DNA of 64,000 nucleotides, from positions 30,694 to 94,693 of the forward strand of contig JAAOYA010000009.1 of assembly GCA_018221105.1 (NCBI GenBank), given 5' to 3'. This stretch comes from Candidatus Woesearchaeota archaeon (GTDB taxonomy: Archaea; Nanobdellota; Nanobdellia; Woesearchaeales; JAAOYA01). Shown here in pieces: positions 55,875 to 64,000 of this stretch. The notes beneath the pieces were generated by a model. That model did not search any database, was not told the origin of the DNA, and saw nothing but the letters and a program-made list of their open reading frames with translations. Position 1 is the stretch's first letter, and every line of letters begins with the position of its first letter. The translations under genes were made by a program, and so were the position numbers.

Positions 55875-58800
55875 CTACTCTTTTAAACTACTAAAAACTT
55901 TATCTATCATACTTTTTTGCCATCCGACCTTTATTAAGTTTTCGATAATTTTATCGTCAGATAACCCACTCTTTTGACATTTTACAATATATTCTTTGAG
56001 CAGTCCTTCTTTAGGTGTTAAAACAATAGCTTGTTTTTTAAAATAATGATCTAACAATTCTTTTTTCCAACCAGAACCTAATAACACATTATACAATTGT
56101 TCATCAGTATAACCTTTAGCGCGATTAACTTTAATGTAAGCTTCAAGCTTTTCAACATGTGTGACGTGACGATCTTTAACAACTGGCTTTGAAATCTCTT
56201 TTTTGACTTCTGGCTCTTTTTTAACCTCTGGCTTTTTTGGTTCTTTTGGCTGCAATGGCCTATCAGTGCCAACAATTTTTTCAGTAGCGCTTTTGTAAAA
56301 CATTTCAGGCTGCGCATGCAACATTTTAATTGTTGGCATTTTAGGATTTTTGTAAACAGGAATTTCTAATTCTAAATCATCAAGGTAATCTTTTGGAATG
56401 GTGCCGCTTCGAACACTGATGATTATTGGTTTTTCTTTTTGTACAAGGTTTTGTACAAAGTGACGTGCTGCCATAATGGATGAAGATTGTATTATCATGT
56501 TCAAACCTTCAAAATAGACAATACCTTCATGGGATAAAATTGTATGCAATATTTTTTCAGGTTCTGCAGGGTGAACAACTTTTTTGCCCTGTATTATTTG
56601 TTCGTGCCCAATAACAATATTGTTTTTAATGCCTGACTCTGGACTTCTAGTGATGGCAAGTTTTGGCACGCCATCATCATACGCTTTAAACAGTTTAAGA
56701 GAAGCACTGCCAGGTTCAACAATTAATACTGGCTCTTCAAAAATTCTATCAGCTAAAGCTTTAGCGCTTTTTAAGTGCACTAGTTTTTGGCGAGTTACAA
56801 AACCACCAATAACTATTATGATAACTGCGAGCAATATTAATAATGGTTTGATAAAATCAATCTGTATTTGAGTGATAGGACCTACTAATTCACCGATCGT
56901 TTTGTTTAGTTCTTCTTGTGATAATGGCGTTTCAGTACTTGGAGACTTAATGTTTGGCTCTGCAGTTATAGCAAAAATATCAAATTGTCCTGTTCTAGTT
57001 CTAAAGCGTAACGCGTCAGCATCTTCTGACAACTTATTAGTTGCCATGTCATTCCAGTTCACACCATCAAAATATTCCATTTTGATAGTTGTCACGTTAG
57101 CATCATTAAACGTGATCCATGAAAGCAACACTTTAAAATCAATTATTGACTCTGTAACATACGAGTAGTCAAAGTCAGGACTGATGTTTAAGTATTTGTA
57201 GACCAAACTACCTTTTGGTGGCGGGATTCCAATATAACTACTATACTCTTTAGCACTCAACCTTCTATCAACATTTCGTATAGTTTGAGTGTTAATAACT
57301 TCAACACTTTGCAAATCAAAATATTGAGTGAAATTATTTGAAAAACTAATCAGTGTGCCGCCACCAATCATGCCGCCGCCAGGGCTATCGCCTCCACCGC
57401 CAGGACCAGCAGGACAAGTGCCGCAATCGTTAACGCATGTAGAGCATGACTCGCTACTGTCGCAATTACTGTCACCGCACCAACTCAAAAGGCTTAGGGA
57501 GATTTGGTGTAGTGCGCTGCCCGTGGTAACGTTGACAGTAGCGTTTAAGTCATCTCGCAGTAGTGTGATAGTGGATACTGTTAGTGGAACAATTCGTGGA
57601 ACATAAGGCGATAATGTAATACTGACCGGAGGTGTTACAAAACCAGAATCACTACTAATACTTACTGTTCCAGTGTAATCATTAGGATTGTACAATATTA
57701 TATTATGACTTGTTGATTGCTGCTTTAACAAACTCAGCGAACTGCTTATAGGATCAAAGTACAAATAGGGATCTACGCTGAAAGTGTAGGCTCCAGCGCT
57801 CAACAAATTATCTTGCAAATCATACGCTCTAATAGTATAAGTATAATCTCCAGCAGTCAAATTATCAATACTTATAGTGTGAGTTGTCACAAAAGAACCA
57901 TTAGAGATATTCTTTTGCAATCCTCCAGATTTTTGATAATTAATAGTTATGTTACACGGCTCGCTAAAGAGTATAGTAACATTTACAGGGTAACCCTCGT
58001 AAGCACTACTAACACTTCGCAATATTATAAATGGCGGGCTGTCATCAATAACACTAAAGTTTGTACTTGCCAGCGCACTATTGTTATAACTGTCGGAGAC
58101 TAATAGTGTAGCGCTGTAATTATCAACACTTGTAAGTGTTACTGATGTACCGCTGGTTTGAGCGGCCAGCCCGCCTGAAGAATTAGTAACATTAATCTGC
58201 CATGAATAACTGCTGTTTTCCGTTACGTTGAACAAGAAATTTACTAAGTTGCCAACATTATAGATTGCTCTGCTAGTAATAAAATAATCGATTATTGGAT
58301 CAACATTATCATTAACTGTTAGACTAGTAGTTGCACTGTCATTGTTGAACACTATATCTTGAGCAACAATCAAAACATTATGAATTCCAGGTATGCCGCT
58401 AGAGTATTGACCTTCATAAATCTCGACACTAGTATTTGTCAACACTACTTGTGTTGTACTACTATCAGGAGCTGTTATGATGACTCTTGCTAATAACATA
58501 TTAGCTTCTGTCACATTAACAGTGATGTTGACTAATTGTGACATATTAACAATTATAGGTGTTATGTTAACACTGTTAATAACAGGATTAGTTGTATCAC
58601 CAACACTAAAATTGCCAACTCCTAAAGGGTACGCACTACTGACTAAAATATTATTGCGGCTATCATTTGCAATAATAAAAGCACTATAAATTCCTAATTG
58701 GTCAGTGCCGCTAAACGTGTAATGCCAATTACCATTTTGCGTCATTGGCTGTTGTATTGTACTACTATCAGGCTTTGTAATGTTGACCTGAACTGTATCA

Positions 58801-61800
58801 ACGCTTGTCTGGTCTGTAACAACAGCTGTGACATTAACATCATTTAAAAAATCAACAGAGACAGGATTTGTGCTTAAACTAACAAAAGTTGGCGGCGTAG
58901 TATCATTAACACTAAAATTAGCAAAACCCTGAACCAAATTACCACTAGAGTCTGTAACATTAACTGTTATATTGTAGAGTTCCGGAGTGCCAGTGCTTGA
59001 GAAAACAACCTTATAAAGGTTGCCACTGAGACCAAGGGTTAGTGCTTGAGCACCAGCACCCCACTCTACGTAAGCAGTCACTGTAGTTATACTGTAATCG
59101 TCGCTTGCGTTGACAGTAATATTGAAAAAATCGTCTTGGTTAACGGTCGAAGGAACAACAATATTATTGATTGTAGGATTTTGCTCGTCAATTATTGTAA
59201 AATTATCAAAACCGCTAGTTGTAACATTATTGTTAGAGTCATTAGCCCAAACATAATATTGATAAGTTCCTAAAAGAGTGTTAGAATAATTAATATTGTA
59301 GCCGGCATTCATCACAGCTTCTTGCGTGCTAGCGTTTGGCAATGTGATAATAGCTTTAACAACAGTAGCATCAGTCACACTAGCGGTGATATTAAACTGG
59401 GTCGTTTTATTGCCGGTCTTTGGCGATACATTAATAGAATTTATTACTGGAGGTGAAAAACCTTGAAAATTCACATTAGAGCTTTGAACTTCAAAAACAC
59501 CATCTGTTACATTAACATACAAAGAATAACTTCCTTCTGTTGCTACAACGTAAGAGTTTTGCCAGTAATTGCCGATAAGCGATAATTGTACAACATCACT
59601 ATTATTAATGTACGCAGTAGCATTAGTAACATCGCCATCAGTATCGGTCACGTTGACTCTTATACTGATAGCTTGGCCAACACTAACTGAAGGATTCAAA
59701 ATTTCTGCCAAATTAATAATTGGCGGGTCATTAACGCCATTAACAGTAAAGCGAAAAGTGTCTGTCGCACTATTATTTGAAGTGTCAGTAACATTAATTG
59801 TTATATCTGAATAACCGCTAGCGCTTGGCACAACACTACAATTAACGTATTGATTTGATTGTATAAAACAATCAACAACACTAGTGTTAGTCTCAGCTAG
59901 CACTGCATAAGTTAATGCGCTGTCAGCATCAGTATCATCGCTAACCAAAGGGTACAAATCTAATAGTGGAGGATCGGTATCTTCAGAAGTGTTCTGGTTG
60001 CCAATGCTAACAGTTGGAGGTGTGACGTCGGCAGGCACAGAAGCATTAATGACAACACTTCTTTGTTCTGTGTTATTAATGTTTCCGCTAGCATCAATAG
60101 CCCAGGCTTTAAACGAATAATTGCCATCTGAAAGATTGGTGAAGTTGTTGTAAAGACTATATGTGCTCGCATCGTATATTACTCTGATTTCTTGCAATGT
60201 TAAAGCTCTTGAGAAAATCATGACTTCATCAATTGTCCCGTTGGCTTCATAATATAATGCACTGTCATCATCTATACCAATAAATGTTGGTTCAGAATCC
60301 TGCCACGCAGTGGCATTTATGCTAGTAAATATACCTGTACAATCAGTGGTGGCATCAGCAACACCGTTAAGATAAACTATTGAGTGGGTGCCATTGTATA
60401 CTCCTGCAACATGCTGCCATCTACCATAACCAAGGTTGTCATCTTCATTGGCTGCACAAGCAGAATCACCTGTATCACCATCTTCTTTTATTTGAAATGA
60501 AGTTCGGTTACTATCACGATATCTAAGGCGAAAGAAGTAATTATCTGAAGTATCATCCCACCGGGTAATTATGCTACCACCATTGAAACCATCTATTCCA
60601 TCTTCAGCGACATTAATCCATGCCATGAAAGTACAGCCATTTACACACACATCGCTAAAGTCACTTCCAGTGCCAATAGTTAAGTAATCATTATCTCCGT
60701 CAAAGTCAAAAGCACCGCCTCTCATTCCATCAGAGTTACTAGTAGAATCACCAGATATTGTTGCATTATACTTGTATGTACTATTATCAAAGACATGTGT
60801 TGAATTGTAATATTCAAAACTGTACCACGCGCGCAATGTTCTATTCCAGTCAATGAATGCTGAAACATTACTAGTGTCATTGACTGAAACATTAACAAAA
60901 GCATAATTGTTTGTTGTTATATTGCCGTTATTTGGTGTTGGAGACACAAAACTAATGCTTGGCACGACACTATCGCTGCTGCTTTGCCCTAGTGTCACTG
61001 TTATTGTTTTTGACTCATTAACTGTTGCAATTGTTGAATTGCTGTCTGCGCCATTAACAGCTGTAATGTTATGAGGTGTGTGAAAAGATACATTGCCTGC
61101 AGCATAGTCTTGCGTGTTATTTTGAGTGTACTCAGTGACAACAAACCAAGTTGTGTAACCATTACTATCTGTTAGTGAGTTAGTGACTACTTGAGTTGAT
61201 AAGTTATTAGTGATGTTAACATTGGCGTTTTGTACGCCGCCGCCAGTACTATTAATCACTCTGACTCGCAAATAATAATTGTTTGTGATGTTTTGTGTTA
61301 TTGAGTTAATATTGATGTTTGACTTGTTAAAAGATGTATTGATTAATGTTACATCAACATTATACGAGCCTCCTGTTTGTAAGTCTAAATTATAAGATGT
61401 GCTACTTGACAAACTAGAATTAATAACAGTAATATTGCGCTTGTGATTATAAGTTGTTCTAATGGCAGGACCTGTTGCTTGAACAGTAATATTTACAAAT
61501 TGAGTGTTTTCTTCATATTGGCTCAAACTTATTCCGACATCTGTAGAGTTAATAAAACTGTTTTTGAAAGTGTTATTACCATTATTGCCAGTCCAATAGC
61601 CAATACCTTGATCAACATTAGAAACATTAAAACCGTCTAACAGAAGACTTGTAGTAGTGTCTAAAACAATACCTATATCGGAAAAATTAACAAAAAGACT
61701 TGTGATATTGATATTGGCGCCAGTATTTATGTACAAGCTGTCACCAGTTAATGAAACATTATCGATAATTAGATTATTACAATAGCTTGTTCTTAATTGT

Positions 61801-64000
61801 CCTCCAATAACATCATTAATGTTTGACGGGCAATTAAGCAACGGGTTCATATTGCCTTGTGAATAATAATAAATTGGCAAGCCATCAATAAAGTTTGTGG
61901 TATCAATAGAATGATTAGCCTTTGCAGCATTAAGATTTGTCATATACAATCCAGCATCATCAAAGTCTATTTTTGAAATATTGTTAAACGTGAAGTTGTT
62001 CCTTTCTGATTGTTCTATTGCAATAGCAGAATAATCACCAGCAATAAGGATATTGTTAGTTATAATATTATCGTTAGCGTAATAAGCAAATAATGCGTCA
62101 TCAGACCAAAAACTTCTAGAACCATTAATATTATTATTGCTTATTGTGTTATTGTTAGAATACCATAATTCGATAGCGCTTTGCTTGTTAACACCATCAC
62201 CAACAGCAACCAAAGTATTATTATTAATCAACGAGTTATTAGTATAATTGTAAAACACTGCTTCACTAAAATTAGTTATCAAACAATCCTTGACAGTAAC
62301 ATTATTTTTTGTTGATGCAAGAACACCAACACCCGAACCATTACCAGTAACACTAAAACCATCACAGTCAAGAACAATATTAGAAGCATTAAAAACAAAA
62401 CAAGTACCAAAAGCAACAACGTTACTAGTTAATGTTTTGTCAGTGTTTAAAAACTCACAATCAGGACCATTAAATGTTAACGCTAAAAAGTCAGTGTTAT
62501 TAACAGCAATGTTGTAAACACTGTCACAAACACCATCGCCATTACTATCACTGCAGTTTTCGCTCCATCCTTGTCCGTTTGGTTGAGCCCAAAAATTCCC
62601 TCCAAGGTTAGAGCCGCCAATGATGTTAGTGTCGACTGTTAGCGTGGTGTTGAAATAATTAGGGCTATGATTAACATTGTTGTTGTAAACATTGACTGTG
62701 TTGTTGAAGATGTTATTGTAAAAAGTGTTGTTAACACTGTACTCATCATATGCTTCGTAGAAATACAATCCAGGATTTGTTGAGCCTTCTATTATTGAAT
62801 TAATAACAGTGTTGTTAATGTTTTCTCTATCAAAATTAATTCCTCTGCTTCCACTGTTTTTTATGCTGACATTATCAAAATATATATTTGTTGTTATAAC
62901 AGTCCATAAACCATATCTTTTAGGGTTATGCAGTGTTAAGTTTTCAAAAGTGTTACTATCAGATGACCACATAGCAACGCCGTCAGCGGTATTTGAACTA
63001 TTAATATTTGTAAAAGTTGAGTTTTCTGTGCGATGAATAATTAGGCCGTTATTGTCTATTGTGTCAGAGTTGATTATTGTTATGTTGTTTAAGTTTGAAC
63101 CGTCAGCATCGCAAAGCTGTATGAGTGAAAACGTTTTGTTTTCTAAATTAACTGTGTCATTATAATACCCGTAAGGATAACTTCCACTAACGTTTACATT
63201 AACAAATTCGTTATCACAATTAGCATTTCCCCAGGGTTCAACTATGATGTCATAATCTCCGTTATCTGTGAATGTTGAGTTCTCAATAAGGTTTCCTGTT
63301 CCTTGATTGATTCGCAGGCCGAAATTATTATTATTTGTTACATTGACGTCATAAAGGTGATTGTAATCTGATATGATTATACCGTACGCCATATTATCTG
63401 GTAAAGTAACATTGTGAATAGTGAGGTTGGTACTTGTTAAAGTAGCGTATATTCCAACATCAAAATAACTAATGTTTGTACAATCTTTTATCTCAACGTT
63501 TTGACTTCCACCATTTGAATCACTAAGGTTAATACCTCTGCTATTATCCCACTGACTATCACTAGAAATCGAGAACCCATTACAACTCAAAGTAATGTTG
63601 TCTCTACCATTAAAATTTATACAAGTATCTGAAGAATTAATATTGTTAGCAAGATAAACAGCACCATTATTAGCGGCGCTTTGAAGCTTGCTAGTACAAT
63701 CGGCACAACTATTACAAGTTACGTTGTCCTGTAAGATATCAAAGAACCAAGTACTACTTTCTGAAGAACTTGTTCCATCTGTGACGTTTCCTTTCCAATA
63801 ATACCTACCAACTTGCAATGAGTACATTGCTGCAACTTCGCTGGCGCTTAGAGTTTTGTTCCATACAACTACTTCGTCTATAGAACCATTGAAGCTTCTG
63901 TTATAGTCGCTTTCTCTAAGACCTATCATTACATTATAATCGTTAGGATTTGCAGGTTCATTACCGCCTGTATCAACACTATTTATGAAAACTCCATCAA
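55875..64000 (-). CDS. Giant surface protein, partial: beta-helix, LamG and Ig-like domains with DUF835-like tail
   Basis: The frame stays open to the window end and the first visible residues are the end of a LamG domain (DGVFINS ... NGSIDEVVVWN), so the gene starts outside. Going down the protein are two NosD-like beta-helix regions (about 63730-62530 and 62460-61250), a LamG domain (60830-60180), a cadherin-like and several Ig-like domains (60030-57500), a Cys-rich WCGDSNC ... CSTCVNDCGTC motif (57490-57390), a Gly-rich linker, a PGF-pre-PGF-like domain (57340-56950), a TM (about 56860-56790), a DUF835-like cytoplasmic domain (56740-56340), a Lys/Pro/Glu linker and two GW-type helical motifs at the end (GSGWKKE and KVGWQKS). 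It is Asn-rich with many glycosylation sequons. It is the first visible gene of the operon with the KaiC-like ATPase and the 5135-aa protein. Confidence 0.92.
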   Translation of the reverse strand, partial: DGVFINSVDTGGNEPANPNDYNVMIGLRESDYNRSFNGSIDEVVVWNKTLSASEVAAMYSLQVGRYYWKGNVTDGTSSSESSTWFFDILQDNVTCNSCADCTSKLQSAANNGAVYLANNINSSDTCINFNGRDNITLSCNGFSISSDSQWDNSRGINLSDSNGGSQNVEIKDCTNISYFDVGIYATLTSTNLTIHNVTLPDNMAYGIIISDYNHLYDVNVTNNNNFGLRINQGTGNLIENSTFTDNGDYDIIVEPWGNANCDNEFVNVNVSGSYPYGYYNDTVNLENKTFSLIQLCDADGSNLNNITIINSDTIDNNGLIIHRTENSTFTNINSSNTADGVAMWSSDSNTFENLTLHNPKRYGLWTVITTNIYFDNVSIKNSGSRGINFDRENINNTVINSIIEGSTNPGLYFYEAYDEYSVNNTFYNNIFNNTVNVYNNNVNHSPNYFNTTLTVDTNIIGGSNLGGNFWAQPNGQGWSENCSDSNGDGVCDSVYNIAVNNTDFLALTFNGPDCEFLNTDKTLTSNVVAFGTCFVFNASNIVLDCDGFSVTGNGSGVGVLASTKNNVTVKDCLITNFSEAVFYNYTNNSLINNNTLVAVGDGVNKQSAIELWYSNNNTISNNNINGSRSFWSDDALFAYYANDNIITNNILIAGDYSAIAIEQSERNNFTFNNISKIDFDDAGLYMTNLNAAKANHSIDTTNFIDGLPIYYYSQGNMNPLLNCPSNINDVIGGQLRTSYCNNLIIDNVSLTGDSLYINTGANINITSLFVNFSDIGIVLDTTTSLLLDGFNVSNVDQGIGYWTGNNGNNTFKNSFINSTDVGISLSQYEENTQFVNITVQATGPAIRTTYNHKRNITVINSSLSSSTSYNLDLQTGGSYNVDVTLINTSFNKSNININSITQNITNNYYLRVRVINSTGGGVQNANVNITNNLSTQVVTNSLTDSNGYTTWFVVTEYTQNNTQDYAAGNVSFHTPHNITAVNGADSNSTIATVNESKTITVTLGQSSSDSVVPSISFVSPTPNNGNITTNNYAFVNVSVNDTSNVSAFIDWNRTLRAWYSFEYYNSTHVFDNSTYKYNATISGDSTSNSDGMRGGAFDFDGDNDYLTIGTGSDFSDVCVNGCTFMAWINVAEDGIDGFNGGSIITRWDDTSDNYFFRLRYRDSNRTSFQIKEDGDTGDSACAANEDDNLGYGRWQHVAGVYNGTHSIVYLNGVADATTDCTGIFTSINATAWQDSEPTFIGIDDDSALYYEANGTIDEVMIFSRALTLQEIRVIYDASTYSLYNNFTNLSDGNYSFKAWAIDASGNINNTEQRSVVINASVPADVTPPTVSIGNQNTSEDTDPPLLDLYPLVSDDTDADSALTYAVLAETNTSVVDCFIQSNQYVNCSVVPSASGYSDITINVTDTSNNSATDTFRFTVNGVNDPPIINLAEILNPSVSVGQAISIRVNVTDTDGDVTNATAYINNSDVVQLSLIGNYWQNSYVVATEGSYSLYVNVTDGVFEVQSSNVNFQGFSPPVINSINVSPKTGNKTTQFNITASVTDATVVKAIITLPNASTQEAVMNAGYNINYSNTLLGTYQYYVWANDSNNNVTTSGFDNFTIIDEQNPTINNIVVPSTVNQDDFFNITVNASDDYSITTVTAYVEWGAGAQALTLGLSGNLYKVVFSSTGTPELYNITVNVTDSSGNLVQGFANFSVNDTTPPTFVSLSTNPVSVDFLNDVNVTAVVTDQTSVDTVQVNITKPDSSTIQQPMTQNGNWHYTFSGTDQLGIYSAFIIANDSRNNILVSSAYPLGVGNFSVGDTTNPVINSVNITPIIVNMSQLVNITVNVTEANMLLARVIITAPDSSTTQVVLTNTSVEIYEGQYSSGIPGIHNVLIVAQDIVFNNDSATTSLTVNDNVDPIIDYFITSRAIYNVGNLVNFLFNVTENSSYSWQINVTNSSGGLAAQTSGTSVTLTSVDNYSATLLVSDSYNNSALASTNFSVIDDSPPFIILRSVSSAYEGYPVNVTILFSEPCNITINYQKSGGLQKNISNGSFVTTHTISIDNLTAGDYTYTIRAYDLQDNLLSAGAYTFSVDPYLYFDPISSSLSLLKQQSTSHNIILYNPNDYTGTVSISSDSGFVTPPVSITLSPYVPRIVPLTVSTITLLRDDLNATVNVTTGSALHQISLSLLSWCGDSNCDSSESCSTCVNDCGTCPAGPGGGGDSPGGGMIGGGTLISFSNNFTQYFDLQSVEVINTQTIRNVDRRLSAKEYSSYIGIPPPKGSLVYKYLNISPDFDYSYVTESIIDFKVLLSWITFNDANVTTIKMEYFDGVNWNDMATNKLSEDADALRFRTRTGQFDIFAITAEPNIKSPSTETPLSQEELNKTIGELVGPITQIQIDFIKPLLILLAVIIIVIGGFVTRQKLVHLKSAKALADRIFEEPVLIVEPGSASLKLFKAYDDGVPKLAITRSPESGIKNNIVIGHEQIIQGKKVVHPAEPEKILHTILSHEGIVYFEGLNMIIQSSSIMAARHFVQNLVQKEKPIIISVRSGTIPKDYLDDLELEIPVYKNPKMPTIKMLHAQPEMFYKSATEKIVGTDRPLQPKEPKKPEVKKEPEVKKEISKPVVKDRHVTHVEKLEAYIKVNRAKGYTDEQLYNVLLGSGWKKELLDHYFKKQAIVLTPKEGLLKEYIVKCQKSGLSDDKIIENLIKVGWQKSMIDKVFSSLKE

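Overview
The window looks like a chromosomal segment of an archaeon, most likely a DPANN lineage close to Woesearchaeota/Pacearchaeota; the lineage is an inference from gene style, not from a marker tree. Archaeal markers seen directly are ribosomal protein S17e, Alba, an Orc1/Cdc6-type ATPase, a PIN-ATPase-KH protein of the COG1855 type, a PGF-pre-PGF-like surface domain, TATA boxes about 25 bases before start codons (many apparently leaderless) and GGTG/GAGGTG ribosome binding sites. The DNA is AT-rich and densely packed, with many overlapping or adjacent genes. One tRNA gene (Arg, UCG) is present. I saw no rRNA, CRISPR array or insertion sequence.

Layout. 1-8.3 kb: two small unknown genes, PIN-ATPase-KH protein, PEP synthase, a class I GAPDH carrying a ~215-residue acidic N-terminal extension, and a polytopic membrane protein. 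8.3-17 kb (minus strand): a 2392-residue surface protein with three ~385-residue beta-helix repeats, overlapped by a small HTH gene with a candidate operator over its own promoter, then two paralogous secreted 16-cysteine proteins. 17-19.4 kb: a RelE-like toxin/antitoxin pair, Orc1/Cdc6, a 50-residue Cys-rich ORF and a zinc-ribbon membrane protein. 19.5-22.8 kb: pyruvate:ferredoxin oxidoreductase operon (gamma, delta, alpha, a small membrane protein, beta). 22.8-27 kb: archease-RtcB RNA ligation pair, a CorC/HlyC-type membrane protein and a flavin reductase. 27-33.6 kb: a copper/thiol cluster with two membrane-anchored winged-helix regulators, SHOCT and His/Met-rich small proteins, an HMA membrane protein, a DsbA-like thioredoxin, a DUF2318 protein and a Cu(I) P-type ATPase, linked by a repeated GAAAC motif in its promoters. 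33.6-39.6 kb: PspC protein, desulfoferrodoxin, small membrane proteins, half-size MFS protein, the tRNA, Alba and S17e.

39.6-64 kb (minus strand) holds the most unusual system: an apparent three-gene operon of a giant surface protein (at least 2,700 residues, running off the window end), a KaiC/RadA-like ATPase, and a second giant surface protein of 5,135 residues. Both giants have long extracellular beta-helix/LamG/Ig-like regions, a single TM near the C-terminus, a shared DUF835-like cytoplasmic domain and a C-terminal helical motif centred on GW. The genetic coupling of the ATPase to two receptors with matching cytoplasmic tails suggests an undescribed surface-attachment or surface-sensing machine. 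Central metabolism in the window (PEP synthase, GAPDH, pyruvate oxidoreductase) fits a fermentative, ferredoxin-based anaerobe with oxygen defence by superoxide reductase.
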